Below, piece by piece: positions 34,164-43,172 of a stretch of DNA of 64,000 nt. The first letter of the stretch is position 1, and every line of letters begins with the position of its first letter. Under the pieces are notes generated by a model that saw only the letters and a list, made by a program, of their open reading frames with translations, made no database searches and was not told the origin of the DNA. Source of the DNA: Salinibacillus aidingensis (GTDB lineage Bacteria > Bacillota > Bacilli > Bacillales > Alkalibacillaceae); NCBI RefSeq assembly GCF_039522525.1, contig NZ_BAAADO010000003.1:186001-250000 (forward strand), read 5' to 3'. A program made the position numbers and the translations under genes.

Positions 34164-34502
34164 ATGAAACAATATGAGCTATGCCCTAAATTTGAAAAAG
34201 CGATGAATTTACTAAATAAACGGTGGACAGGTCTCATTATTTATCAGCTTTTATTTGGGTCTCAGCGATTTTCTGAAATAGAATCAGCGCTTCCTGTAAG
34301 TGGCAGACTTCTATCTGAAAGATTAAAAGAACTGGAAGAAGAGGGAATTGTGACCCGAAAGGCCTATGCAGAAGTCCCTGTTCGCGTGGAATATACGTTA
34401 ACGGCAAAGGGGCGGGAACTGGAACCAGTCATCAAAGCCATTCAAGATTGGTCTGGTAAGTGGATAAGCCATATTGATACAAAAGAAGCGAATTATAATT
34501 AA
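34164..34502 (+). CDS. HxlR-type transcriptional regulator
   Basis: A 112-residue winged-helix protein (CPKFEKAMNLLNKRWTGLIIYQLLFGSQRFSEIESALPVSGRLLSERLKELEEEGIVTRKAY, VEYTLTAKGRELEPVIKAIQDW). A Cys at residue 7 sits where redox- or electrophile-sensing HxlR proteins such as HypR and YodB carry theirs. No obvious partner gene: repeats lie upstream and a PBP gene downstream after a terminator. The target is unknown. Confidence 0.88.
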   Translation: MKQYELCPKFEKAMNLLNKRWTGLIIYQLLFGSQRFSEIESALPVSGRLLSERLKELEEEGIVTRKAYAEVPVRVEYTLTAKGRELEPVIKAIQDWSGKWISHIDTKEANYN

Positions 34503-34531
34503 AAAGGGTCCAATTTTATGGATCTTTTTTA
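34501..34531 (+). terminator. Intrinsic terminator after the HxlR gene
   Basis: AAAAAGGGTCCA pairs with TGGATCTTTTTT with one mismatch. It begins immediately after the stop codon. Confidence 0.75.
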
Positions 34532-34623
34532 TTTTTGATAAACCATAATTTTCTAGTTTTGGCTTTATAGAAATGGTAAAATAAAGAAAGAAATTCATCA
34601 AATAGTTGGGGGAGTAGGAAGCC

Positions 34624-36657
34624 GTGAAACCTAAGTCACATTTGCCTTTCCGGCTTAATATTTTATTTTTTGCGATATTTTTGCTGTTTTCCTTTTTAAT
34701 TGTACAATTGGGAATTGTGCAGATTCTCACGGGGGAAGAGGCGCAGGAGGTTCTTGATGAAACAGAGAACACGGTCACCAATATTCCTGTTCCCAGAGGA
34801 AAATTGTATGATCGGGATGGGAATATATTAGTAGATAATAAATCCCGGTATGCCATCACGTACACACCACCTAAAAATGTTCAGCCGGAGAAGAAGTTGG
34901 AGATTGCTCAAACCCTCTCGAATTATATCGAGATGGAGGAGCGTCAAATCACGGAGAGAGATATGAAGGATTATTGGATTCTGACCCATCGTGAGGAGGC
35001 CTATGCCCGTTTATCCAAAACTGAAAAGCAGCGTATGGATGATGAAGAGCAGTACCAGACCGTTTTAGACCGAATTACCAAATATAATTTGGAAAGCTTA
35101 TCCGAAAAAGAATTAGAAGTTGCTGCGATTAAACGTGAGCTTGATGAAGCCATCGAGCTGACCCCTCATATTGTTAAAAATAAGGGTGTTACCAAAGAGG
35201 AATATGCTACGGTAGCTGAGCACATCAATGAAATGCCTGGCATAAATGTTTCTACGGACTGGGCTCGGACATTTCCTCAAGGAGAAACATTTGTAAATTT
35301 TATCGGAGGAATTTCAGATCATGAAGACGGGATTCCCAGAGATAATGTAGATTATTATCTGACCAGAAATTATAACCGTAATGAGCGTGTCGGCGAAAGC
35401 TTTCTGGAACAGCAGTATGAGGAGTTCCTTGCTGGACAGAAGGAGCAGTACCGTCATGTTACAGACCAAAATAATAATGTGATTCGGTCGGAATTAATCC
35501 AGAAAGGAAAACAAGGGAAGGACCTCGTTTTATCTGTGGATATGGAACTGCAAAAAAAAGTAGATCAAATTGTTAAAGAAGAGCTTGAAAAGATTATTCA
35601 TAAACCAGCCAATCGTCACTTAAATAAAGGTCTTGTGGTTATGATGAAACCTAAAACAGGTGAAATTCTTACGATGACAGGCATTCGTTATCATCGGGCT
35701 ACAGAAGATAAACCTGCTTTTTTTGCGGATGAGTCCTATCGTACGGTATATGATGCACATTTACCAGGTTCTGCAGTGAAGGGAGCTTCAGTGTTAGCCG
35801 GCTTTCAATCAGGGGTGATTACGAAAAATACGGTTTTTGTCGACCGACCTATTAAAATTGCCAGTACGGATACGAAACGTTCCTGGACGGATTTAGGTCC
35901 GGTTAACTATTTAACAGCACTTGAGCGATCATCAAACGTTTTTATGTTCTTTATTGCTATGCGCATGGGAGGAGATTATTCCTACGTACCGAACGATAAT
36001 CTTAACTTTAATACCGAGGCATTTACGGAAATGCGAAATTATTTTAAACAATTTGGATTAGGGGTTGAAACCGGGATTGACCTCCCATATGAAGCAACAG
36101 GTCTTGAAGGAGATAAAGAAACTGGTGGTCTCCTCATGGACTATGCGATTGGACAATATGAGCCTTTTACTACATTGCAATTAGCGCAATATGTTTCTAC
36201 GATTGCAAACGATGGATACCGTGTTAAGCCGCATTTAGTCAATGAAATCCGTTATCCAGGTACTGAGGAACAGTTAGGACCGATTTATAAGACCATAGGC
36301 CCTGAAATTATAAATAAAATTGAAATGGATGATGAGTATATACAGGCCGTCCAAAACGGTTTTTACCGGGTATTCAATGGTAGTAATGGTACGGCTGCAG
36401 GCACCTTCAGAAATCTTCCTTATGTAGCCGCCGGAAAAACAGGAACAGCAGAGAAGCCCCTTTTTGATGAAGATGGGAATCGGGTGGCTAATACAGAAAA
36501 CTTAACATTGGTAGGATATGCACCATATGATGATCCTGAAGTTGCTTTTGCCATTGTTGTTCCTCAGGTTGGCAGAAGTGCCGGGGAAGGGATTAACAGG
36601 AATATAGGAAAAAGGATATTAGATGCCTACTTTCAACAACAAGAAAATGAAGAGTAA
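34624..36657 (+). CDS. Class B penicillin-binding protein (PbpA/PbpH-like transpeptidase)
   Basis: A 677-residue peptidoglycan D,D-transpeptidase starting at GTG. A short cytosolic N-terminus and one membrane helix (LNILFFAIFLLFSFLIVQLGIV) precede a PBP dimerisation domain (VPRGKLYDRDGNILVDN) and the transpeptidase domain. Active-site motifs are SAVK (about 382), SSN in ERSSNVFMF and KTG in AGKTGTAEK. Length and inserted N-terminal region match the elongation PBPs PBP2a/PbpH of B. subtilis, which work with RodA and MreB. It is transcribed alone. Confidence 0.92.
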   Translation: MKPKSHLPFRLNILFFAIFLLFSFLIVQLGIVQILTGEEAQEVLDETENTVTNIPVPRGKLYDRDGNILVDNKSRYAITYTPPKNVQPEKKLEIAQTLSNYIEMEERQITERDMKDYWILTHREEAYARLSKTEKQRMDDEEQYQTVLDRITKYNLESLSEKELEVAAIKRELDEAIELTPHIVKNKGVTKEEYATVAEHINEMPGINVSTDWARTFPQGETFVNFIGGISDHEDGIPRDNVDYYLTRNYNRNERVGESFLEQQYEEFLAGQKEQYRHVTDQNNNVIRSELIQKGKQGKDLVLSVDMELQKKVDQIVKEELEKIIHKPANRHLNKGLVVMMKPKTGEILTMTGIRYHRATEDKPAFFADESYRTVYDAHLPGSAVKGASVLAGFQSGVITKNTVFVDRPIKIASTDTKRSWTDLGPVNYLTALERSSNVFMFFIAMRMGGDYSYVPNDNLNFNTEAFTEMRNYFKQFGLGVETGIDLPYEATGLEGDKETGGLLMDYAIGQYEPFTTLQLAQYVSTIANDGYRVKPHLVNEIRYPGTEEQLGPIYKTIGPEIINKIEMDDEYIQAVQNGFYRVFNGSNGTAAGTFRNLPYVAAGKTGTAEKPLFDEDGNRVANTENLTLVGYAPYDDPEVAFAIVVPQVGRSAGEGINRNIGKRILDAYFQQQENEE

Positions 36658-36731
36658 CAAGAATGGTATCTGATTAAACAGGTGCCTTTTTCCATTTATC
36701 ACAATTTGTCAAAAAATTTCTAAAAATGATG

Positions 36732-36761
36732 TTGAAACGGAGATATAAGTTATTGTAAGAT
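36732..36761 (+). promoter_or_regulatory. Candidate sigma-A promoter of sda
   Basis: TTGAAA and TAAGAT with an 18-base spacer, about 108 bases before the sda start. Confidence 0.5.
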
Positions 36762-36868
36762 AAAATTAATATCAGATTAGGTGATTTTTTGGCTTTTGAT
36801 GTAAAAAAAATACAAATAGAAGGAATAAAGAATCATGTAAGTGATTTATTCAAAAAAGAGGTGTTCGT

Positions 36869-37042
36869 ATGTTTAAACATCTGTCCGATCAGGCTCTTGA
36901 AGAGGCTCATAAAAATGCAGTAGGGTTGAAACTGGATAAGGATTTCATAGCGATTCTTGAAAGAGAAATGAAAAACCGCGGTTTATCCTATGAAATAACT
37001 TCAGGTAAGACGACATATTTTAAGCAACCATTGATCCCTTAA
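36869..37042 (+). CDS. sda: Sporulation checkpoint inhibitor Sda
   Basis: A 57-residue protein with AAAGAGGTG 5 bases before ATG. The N-terminal 40 residues (HLSDQALEEAHKNAVGLKL, then DKDFIAILEREMKNRGL) match the helical hairpin of Sda, which binds histidine kinases KinA/KinB and blocks their autophosphorylation so that sporulation waits for DNA replication. B. subtilis Sda is about 46 residues; here the tail after the hairpin (TSGKTTYFKQPLIP) is longer. No clear DnaA box was seen upstream, although B. subtilis sda is DnaA-controlled. Confidence 0.82.
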   Translation: MFKHLSDQALEEAHKNAVGLKLDKDFIAILEREMKNRGLSYEITSGKTTYFKQPLIP

Positions 37043-37171
37043 AATCCCCGCACACTGCTTCTGAAAAAACGATCTCTACGCCTATGAACGAATATTCCAT
37101 TACATTATATTGGTATTATAATCGTCTGAAGATGAATCAGCAGTTGTGTAGGACTGTTGATCCATCTTTTT

Positions 37172-37240
37172 TGTGGCTAAGAAATCATGAGAGGCGACAT
37201 CCGGCTCCAGCGCTCAGCCGTTTAACATGACTTCCTTCAT
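37172..37240. repeat. Family C repeat
   Basis: TGTGGCTAAGAAATCATGAG and CCGGCTCCAGCGCTCAGCCG match the copy at 33780. Confidence 0.7.
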
Positions 37241-37294
37241 ATAAACTGCATAATTTCCTCCATGTTTGAAAATAGTAAAAGTGGAGGTGAAATT

Positions 37295-37768
37295 GTGAGA
37301 CACTTAATGGCGCTTGGAATTAAGTTTGTCGTTATTTGTACAGTAATATTATCGCTTTACACTGTTTTCCAGAATACAGGCTTGCTTAGTTTGTTTGGAA
37401 TCAGTGTGTTACTAGTCGGTCTGGGGTATTTGCTGGGCGATTTATTAATCCTGAGAAGATTTGGAAACCTGACAGCAACTTTATCTGACTTTGCATTATC
37501 TTTTCTAGTCTTATTTTTCTATGGTATGATTAATGATATTCCGACATGGGAATCAGGTAATATGGCTTTATTCAGCGCTTTTTTTATTACAATGTCGGAA
37601 GGATTATTCCATTTTTATATGCAAAACCATGTTTTTGGTGAAGCGGAGTATACGGATGTCAGCCGAACGACAAGACGAATAAATTCCCGTCAAATGCAGA
37701 CCGAAACCTCAGATGAAGTGTTCCCTTACGATGTGAGGAGAAAAAAACGTCGGAAAAAACGACAATAA
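37295..37768 (+). CDS. DUF2512 (YndM-like) membrane protein
   Basis: A 157-residue protein. GTG at 37295 is chosen because GTGGAGGTG lies 5 bases upstream. Four membrane segments are expected (MALGIKFVVICTVILSLYTVF, SLFGISVLLVGLGYLLGDLLIL, ATLSDFALSFLVLFFYGMI, ALFSAFFITMSEGLFHFYM). The tail is strongly basic (RRKKRRKKRQ). It matches the YndM/DUF2512 family of Bacillaceae, unknown in function. Confidence 0.82.
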   Translation: MRHLMALGIKFVVICTVILSLYTVFQNTGLLSLFGISVLLVGLGYLLGDLLILRRFGNLTATLSDFALSFLVLFFYGMINDIPTWESGNMALFSAFFITMSEGLFHFYMQNHVFGEAEYTDVSRTTRRINSRQMQTETSDEVFPYDVRRKKRRKKRQ

Positions 37769-37772
37769 CAAG

Positions 37773-37844
37773 AGACCAGGATTGTTGAAGGCAGAATCAT
37801 AAGAGAATAAATCTCTAAAACTCCTTCAAACATCCTGGTCTTTT
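37773..37844. terminator. Long hairpin between convergent genes
   Basis: AGACCAGGAT-GTTGAAGG pairs with CCTTCAAACATCCTGGTCT, enclosing a small AGAGA/TCTCT hairpin, then T4. It can serve both strands. Confidence 0.75.
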
Positions 37845-37848
37845 CGGT

Positions 37849-39093
37849 TTAATTTTGTTTTGCAAGCTCTCTGCGTTGTTTCAGATCAGGTAAAATCTTA
37901 TAAATAATCATCATGCCCAGTAATCCGCAGGCCAATATTAGAAACGACATTATTTCTTTAGTAAAAATGGCACCGAGCGAAACAAATACAGAACTAAGCA
38001 TCATGGATCCGTTAAAGACCATACCGTAAACAGCCATATAGGAGCTTCGTTTTTCATCACTTGGAATGCTGGCCATGTAATCCGACTGTATAGGGACCCG
38101 CATTAATTCTCCAATTGTAGCGACAATCATAAATATAAACAACATCCATATATTGTTGACGTAGCTGATCCCGACATATCCAACGGTAAAGATAAGAATG
38201 GATGAAAGAAAAGCTCTGTCTTCTTTTAGAGTTGTCACCCATTTCGTAATAAATACTGTAAGCAACACAACAATAATAGTATTTTCAGACTTTAGAAATC
38301 CAACCATTTCCACACCTGTCACATCCATAAAAAGCAAAGATTGCTCAGGCATATCCTCATTTAATCGAACCCCAATGTAGTTTTCCATTTGATTTTCGAT
38401 GGACTGAATAAAAAGCCCCGCCAGGACAAAATAAAGAAACACCTTATCAAAAGCCACTTCTTTGTAGCTTTTGGCAATATTTCTTAAAACGCGTTTTTCT
38501 CTCGTTTGCTCCTGTCCCTCCATGGTCTCTTTAATGAAAAAGATGACTAAGATATTGGATATAATTCCCGTAACCGAAAGAATAATCAACAGTTCATATA
38601 AATAATGATCAAACATGAGTGCTCCGATAATACCACCAATAGCAAATGCAAGGTTAAAGCTCCAGTATAATAATGCGTAAACCCCTTTACGCTGATCAGG
38701 CTTGGTAATATCAATAATCATCGCATCTGCTGCCGGACCATCCAGCCCAAAGGAGGCCATAATCAAGAGAGTCATTATAAATGTTATCTCGGGCGAAACA
38801 AGTACAGGAGAATTTGCTATGGCCATGACAATAAAAGCAAACATACGTATGATTCCTGCAACAACCATTAATTTTTTTCTGCCCATCCGATCTGAGTAGT
38901 AGCCGCCATATAAGCCTGTTATGAGTCCGATGAATACATTAAGTAATAGAAGGATACCGGTTATTTTTGCGCCAAAGTGCTCGGCAAAATAGATAGCCAT
39001 AAATGGAAAAATAGCGCCGGACACGATATCCGTGAAAAATATCTGGATAATTCGAACTTTTATATTAGAATGATAGTCTCTGAATCTGGTCAT
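37849..39093 (-). CDS. Major facilitator superfamily transporter
   Basis: A 414-residue, 12-helix MFS protein. The loop 2-3 motif is GGYYSDRMGRKKLM, with DGPAADAMIIDITKPDQRKGVYALLYWSFNLAFAIGGIIGA in helices 4-5. It is of the drug-efflux type by overall pattern, but the substrate is unknown. GGAGGGA lies just upstream of ATG on the minus strand. It is monocistronic. Confidence 0.88.
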   Translation of the reverse strand: MTRFRDYHSNIKVRIIQIFFTDIVSGAIFPFMAIYFAEHFGAKITGILLLLNVFIGLITGLYGGYYSDRMGRKKLMVVAGIIRMFAFIVMAIANSPVLVSPEITFIMTLLIMASFGLDGPAADAMIIDITKPDQRKGVYALLYWSFNLAFAIGGIIGALMFDHYLYELLIILSVTGIISNILVIFFIKETMEGQEQTREKRVLRNIAKSYKEVAFDKVFLYFVLAGLFIQSIENQMENYIGVRLNEDMPEQSLLFMDVTGVEMVGFLKSENTIIVVLLTVFITKWVTTLKEDRAFLSSILIFTVGYVGISYVNNIWMLFIFMIVATIGELMRVPIQSDYMASIPSDEKRSSYMAVYGMVFNGSMMLSSVFVSLGAIFTKEIMSFLILACGLLGMMIIYKILPDLKQRRELAKQN

Positions 39094-39295
39094 AGGTTCC
39101 CTCCGTTCCTGGTGATTGTTATATAATAGTGATATAGCTGTCAGGCTTTCCTAATCATATACGAAACCGATAAAAATGAACACGGTCTCCAGGATGAAAT
39201 TTTTTGTTTATCCCTCCGATTAGAGGTGGATATGGATTCATACCCTGGACTTGTTTCCCGAAATATTAAGATTATGTAAAGATTTTAAGTCGAAA

Positions 39296-39325
39296 TTGAA
39301 AGGTTCATAGACGATTCGGTAAGAT
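39296..39325 (+). promoter_or_regulatory. Candidate sigma-A promoter of chrA
   Basis: TTGAAA and TAAGAT with an 18-base spacer, about 110 bases before the chrA start. The rest of the 39094-39434 gap shows no other feature that I can support. Confidence 0.5.
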
Positions 39326-39434
39326 TAAGGCAGTAAAAATATACGAAGCAGACTGTTTTTCAAGGGCTGCTGATTGCTCGTGTCTGCAGTAATTCAAAGA
39401 AACAGATACAGAAATAGATTAAGGAGGAGCATAA

Positions 39435-40610
39435 GTGAATGTAGGCAGATATCTGGAGATACTCGCAGTTTCGTTTAGATTGGGGCTTACCTCTTTTGGA
39501 GGACCGGTCGCTCACCTTGGTTATTTTCAGGATGAATATGTGAAACGCAGGAAATGGCTGGATGACCGTACATATGCGGATTTAATTGCCCTTTGTCAGT
39601 TTCTTCCCGGCCCTGCCAGCAGTCAGGTGGGAATTTCAATTGGAATGGTCCGGGGAGGGGTGCTTGGTGGCCTATTAGCCTGGATTGGATTTACCCTTCC
39701 TTCTGTAGTCGCACTTATAGTATTTGCATTATATGTTCAGCAGGTAGATACAGGTGGTTCCGTTTGGATTGAAGGATTAAAGCTGGTTGCGGTTGCTGTT
39801 GTTGCTCATGCCATTTTAAATATGGGAAAAAAACTTACCCCTGACCGGCCAAAAATTGCAATTGCGGTTATAGCGGCGATTGCGGTGCTCTTTTATCAAA
39901 CGGCTTTCGCACAAATTGCTGTTATTGTGTTAGCAGGAATTGTGGGGTATCTATCGTTTAAGCATTCAGACCTTCCTGAAGGTGCTGATATTCAGTTAAA
40001 TTTAAGGAAAAGCTTTGGAATCATAAGTCTGATTCTTTTCTTTGGCTTATTAATCTTTTTACCTGTCATGTCAGGTTTCTTTTCTAATATATATGTTCAG
40101 CTCGTTGATATCTTTTATCGCATAGGCTCGATTGTCTTTGGAGGGGGGCATGTTGTTTTACCTCTATTAGAAAGAGAGGTTGTACCCCCGGGATTGATTT
40201 CAGAGGAAGTATTTTTAGCGGGCTACGGTGCAGCGCAGGCTGTTCCAGGACCTTTATTTACCTTTTCGAGTTTTATAGGGACCAGTATTGAAGGCATATC
40301 AGGCGGTCTTGTGGCTGTACTTGCCATGTTCTTTCCTTCCTTTTTGCTTCTCATTGGTGTTTTGCCATTTTGGAATACCATCAGGAAAAAGAAATCTATT
40401 CGTGCAGCCCTGCTGGGAGTGAATGCTGCCGTTGTAGGAATATTAATTGCAGCGCTGTATGATCCGATTTGGACCAGTGCTGTTGATCAAACGAAGGACT
40501 TTGCCGTGGTTTTAGCTTCTTTTGCCTTCCTTTATTTTTGGAAGGTACCTGCGTGGCTAATTGTTATATTTACAGTTCTCTTTAACGTTTTGTTATCTGG
40601 ATTACTATAG
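39435..40610 (+). CDS. chrA: Chromate transporter, long-chain ChrA type
   Basis: A 391-residue membrane protein starting at GTG after AGGAGGAG. It has two homologous halves. Half 1 reads RLGLTSFGGPVAHLGYFQDEYV...CQFLPGPASSQVGISIG; half 2 reads RIGSIVFGGGHVVLPLLEREVV...YGAAQAVPGPLFTFSSFIG. The paired FGGP/FGGGH and LPGP/VPGP motifs define the CHR family, which exports chromate in characterised members. Three or four genes follow closely (VOC enzyme, BtuF-like protein), probably as one operon. Confidence 0.92.
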   Translation: MNVGRYLEILAVSFRLGLTSFGGPVAHLGYFQDEYVKRRKWLDDRTYADLIALCQFLPGPASSQVGISIGMVRGGVLGGLLAWIGFTLPSVVALIVFALYVQQVDTGGSVWIEGLKLVAVAVVAHAILNMGKKLTPDRPKIAIAVIAAIAVLFYQTAFAQIAVIVLAGIVGYLSFKHSDLPEGADIQLNLRKSFGIISLILFFGLLIFLPVMSGFFSNIYVQLVDIFYRIGSIVFGGGHVVLPLLEREVVPPGLISEEVFLAGYGAAQAVPGPLFTFSSFIGTSIEGISGGLVAVLAMFFPSFLLLIGVLPFWNTIRKKKSIRAALLGVNAAVVGILIAALYDPIWTSAVDQTKDFAVVLASFAFLYFWKVPAWLIVIFTVLFNVLLSGLL

Positions 40611-40620
40611 GGGTGATGTT

Positions 40621-41013
40621 ATGAGAGTAAAGGGGTTTAATCATATTACAATCAACATTTCAGATCTGCAGCGTTCACTGCAGTTTTATCAAAATGTATT
40701 AGGTATGGATTTGGTTCATAGAGGCCGCACAGATGCTTATTTAGAGTGGGGAGACGCGTGGGTATGTCTTCTGGAGAATAAAAAATTACATCGATCAGAA
40801 AAAAAGAAACTCGGGGTCGATCATTTTGCATTTTCCATTGATGACGAGGATTTTTTTGCTGCGGTTCATCAATTAGAACATTATCACGTAAATATAGTAA
40901 GAGGTCCGGTTAAGCGAGGAAAAGGGTGGACCATTAATTTTCTGGATCCGGATGGAATTGAAATGGAACTGCATACATCTGATTTACAGGAACGGATGAC
41001 GGTTTGGGAGTAA
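40621..41013 (+). CDS. VOC-superfamily enzyme (FosB-like)
   Basis: A 130-residue glyoxalase-fold protein; ATG at 40621 starts 10 bases after chrA with AGGGGTGAT upstream. Two beta-alpha-beta modules are seen. Candidate metal ligands are His in KGFNHITI, His in GVDHFAFS and Glu in IEMELHTSDLQERM. The layout and the end (NFLDPDGIEMELHTSDLQERM) resemble the fosfomycin thiol transferase FosB, but the catalytic region between the metal ligands is diverged. Fosfomycin resistance should not be assumed. Confidence 0.75.
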   Translation: MRVKGFNHITINISDLQRSLQFYQNVLGMDLVHRGRTDAYLEWGDAWVCLLENKKLHRSEKKKLGVDHFAFSIDDEDFFAAVHQLEHYHVNIVRGPVKRGKGWTINFLDPDGIEMELHTSDLQERMTVWE

Positions 41014-41024
41014 GGAGGAAAAAG

Positions 41025-41837
41025 ATGCGACTGGTTTCCATTTGTCCAAGTAATACAGAAATTGTAGAGTATTTAGGCCTTACTGACCATCTGGCAGGAG
41101 TGGATGATTTCTCGGACTGGCCGGAAGTGGTTCAGCGATTACCGAAGCTCGGACCTGATTTAGACATTGACATGGATAAGGTTGAAGCATTAAAACCTGA
41201 CTTAGTACTGGCATCCTTAAGTGTTCCGGGTATGGAAAAAAATGTGGAGGAGCTGAAGCGAAGAAATCTTCCACACATTGTTTTAGATCCCGACTCATTG
41301 GAAGAGATTGGAGAGAATTTACTATTTGCCGGCCGTTACTTAGGTGTTTCATCTAAGGCGAAGGAAATCTATCAATTTTACAAAAACCGAATAGAGGAAT
41401 ATCGTTCTTTAGCTAATCAAATCACAAATAAAAAAAGAGTTTACTGGGAATGGTGGCCAAAGCCTGTTTTTACCCCCGGAAGGATGAACTGGCTCACGGA
41501 AATCAGCCAACTGGCAGGAGCCTGCAATGTTTTTGCTTCGGAAGATCAGGCGAGTGTACAAACGGATTGGGAGAAGGTCAGACAACAGAATCCTGATACG
41601 ATTATAATGGTCTGGGTAGGTGTCATAACGGAGAAGATGAACCCTGAACTTGTTCGCCGGCGGCCTGGATGGGAGCAAATGAAGGCTGTAAAACATAACG
41701 AAATTCTAGTGTTAGATGAAAGTCTATTTTGCAGGCCATCCCCGCGTTTGATAGAAGGACTGGAAAAGCTCGCTTCCCAGTTACATCCGGAAATTTTCCC
41801 GGCATATACCGGGAAAGATCCTCTGCTAAAATCATGA
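41025..41837 (+). CDS. Cytosolic BtuF-like (cobalamin-binding fold) protein
   Basis: A 270-residue protein with TAAGGAGG 8 bases before ATG. It has the TroA/BtuF helical-backbone fold (LVSICPSNTEIVEYLGLTDHLAGVDDFSDWPE, VEALKPDLVLASL, IVLDPDSLEEIGENLLFAGRYLG, VYWEWWPKPVFTPGRMNWLTEISQLAGACNVF). There is no signal peptide or lipobox, so unlike true BtuF it should stay in the cytosol. Stand-alone members are often labelled cobalamin-binding protein without proof. It overlaps nothing and follows the VOC gene by 11 bases. Confidence 0.78.
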   Translation: MRLVSICPSNTEIVEYLGLTDHLAGVDDFSDWPEVVQRLPKLGPDLDIDMDKVEALKPDLVLASLSVPGMEKNVEELKRRNLPHIVLDPDSLEEIGENLLFAGRYLGVSSKAKEIYQFYKNRIEEYRSLANQITNKKRVYWEWWPKPVFTPGRMNWLTEISQLAGACNVFASEDQASVQTDWEKVRQQNPDTIIMVWVGVITEKMNPELVRRRPGWEQMKAVKHNEILVLDESLFCRPSPRLIEGLEKLASQLHPEIFPAYTGKDPLLKS

Positions 41838-41929
41838 ATAATTCCAGGGATACTCTTCTCAAATATTTATAAATCATTTATAATAGATACAATTTTCAAA
41901 TAACCGTTATGGTTGGGGGAATTTTACAT

Positions 41930-42667
41930 ATGCAGGCAAACTCTGCTGAGAATACGACTAAACTGTCTTCCGAATTAAGTGCTGCTATTAAATCAGGTCT
42001 TGCAAAAGGATTTCCCATCTGCTTAGGGTATATTCCAATTGCCATTGCCTATGGTGTGCTTGCTGCCCAATCGATGACCCTTTTTCAACTGACAGCTATG
42101 AGTGTCCTTGTCTTTGCAGGAGCTTCACAGTTTATGGGGGCCAAGATGATTGGGGCGGGAAATGGTCTTGTAGAAATCGTTGTGGCCACTTTTGTTTTGA
42201 ACTTCCGGCATTTTGTCATGAGTTTATCCTTTATGAATAAAGCCCGGCCTGTCCCTTTTAGCTGGAAGGTACCATTGTCACTTGGGTTAACAGATGAAAC
42301 ATTTGCGGTTTCCTCTTTACACGGAGAGGAAGCCAAAAAGCCATATGGCAAGGTGTTCTTTGCCACATTAATGCTTTTGGCTTATTCTGCATGGGTTGGA
42401 GGTTCATTCGTAGGAGGTTTGTTAGGGGAACTCATTCCTGAGCAATTAAGTCAGAGCATGAATATCGCCCTTTATGCGATGTTTATTGGCTTGCTGGTCC
42501 CTTCTGTGAAAAAGGAATGGAGAGTAGGACTGATTGCTATTATAAGCATGATTATCAATTATGCTCTCATTACTTTGAATATGGCAGAAGGGTGGGCGAT
42601 TGTACTGTCGACGATTATTGGCGGTTCACTCGGGATTTTTCTGCTTAAAGGAGATGACGATAAGTGA
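41930..42667 (+). CDS. azlC: AzlC-family branched-chain amino acid exporter, large subunit
   Basis: A 245-residue membrane protein; ATG at 41930 is chosen with TTGGGGGA 10 bases upstream. Core features are LAKGFPICLGYIPIAIAYGVLA, FAGASQFMGAKMIG, FVLNFRHFVMSLSF and LTDETFAV. AzlC with the small partner AzlD exports branched-chain amino acids in characterised cases. It overlaps azlD by 4 bases. Confidence 0.92.
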   Translation: MQANSAENTTKLSSELSAAIKSGLAKGFPICLGYIPIAIAYGVLAAQSMTLFQLTAMSVLVFAGASQFMGAKMIGAGNGLVEIVVATFVLNFRHFVMSLSFMNKARPVPFSWKVPLSLGLTDETFAVSSLHGEEAKKPYGKVFFATLMLLAYSAWVGGSFVGGLLGELIPEQLSQSMNIALYAMFIGLLVPSVKKEWRVGLIAIISMIINYALITLNMAEGWAIVLSTIIGGSLGIFLLKGDDDK

Positions 42668-42957
42668 TCTGGGCCATTATTATCGGAATGTCAATCGTAA
42701 CTATTGTACCAAGAATAATACCTGTATTTTTAGTGGATAAAGCCTCTTATCCGAGTTGGATTAATCGCTGGCTTGATGCTATTCCGTATGCCGCTTTAGG
42801 CGCACTTATTTTCCCGGGTATTATGACTGTAATTCCGGACCAGCCTGTTATCGGCCTTATCGGTGGAGTTATGGCCATTGTTATTGCATTTTTTGAAGTA
42901 AATGTGATTTTTGCGGTTATTGGCGCAATTGTAACAGTGTACTTACTAACAATGTGA
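42664..42957 (+). CDS. azlD: AzlD-family small subunit
   Basis: A 97-residue membrane protein starting at GTG inside the azlC stop (GTGA), so it is translationally coupled. The AzlD pattern is clear (IGMSIVTIVPRIIPVF, WLDAIPYAALGALIFPGI). Confidence 0.92.
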   Translation: MIWAIIIGMSIVTIVPRIIPVFLVDKASYPSWINRWLDAIPYAALGALIFPGIMTVIPDQPVIGLIGGVMAIVIAFFEVNVIFAVIGAIVTVYLLTM

Positions 42958-43172
42958 TCCCTCCGCTTATCTATTTGTTTGGCACATTCATTTTTGGTAT
43001 GAGAGTCATTTTGGTTAATGCATTTCTTCTGTTTGGTCTTCATTCCTATTATGAAGGCCATTTCAACCCATTTTTTCTGGAGAGGCCAGGACAAAATTTT
43101 TTATCTAAAGGTAAATCCGAATTGTGATAGACAAAACTAATTCGCATGGTCATAAAACGAATAAAAGGATAC

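Noticed and set aside
36661..36720. DnaA box upstream of sda (TTATCACAA)
   Set aside because: It matches the TTATNCACA consensus too poorly.
40621..41013. Firm annotation as fosfomycin resistance gene fosB
   Set aside because: The metal ligands fit, but the residues that bind fosfomycin are diverged, so only VOC superfamily is claimed.
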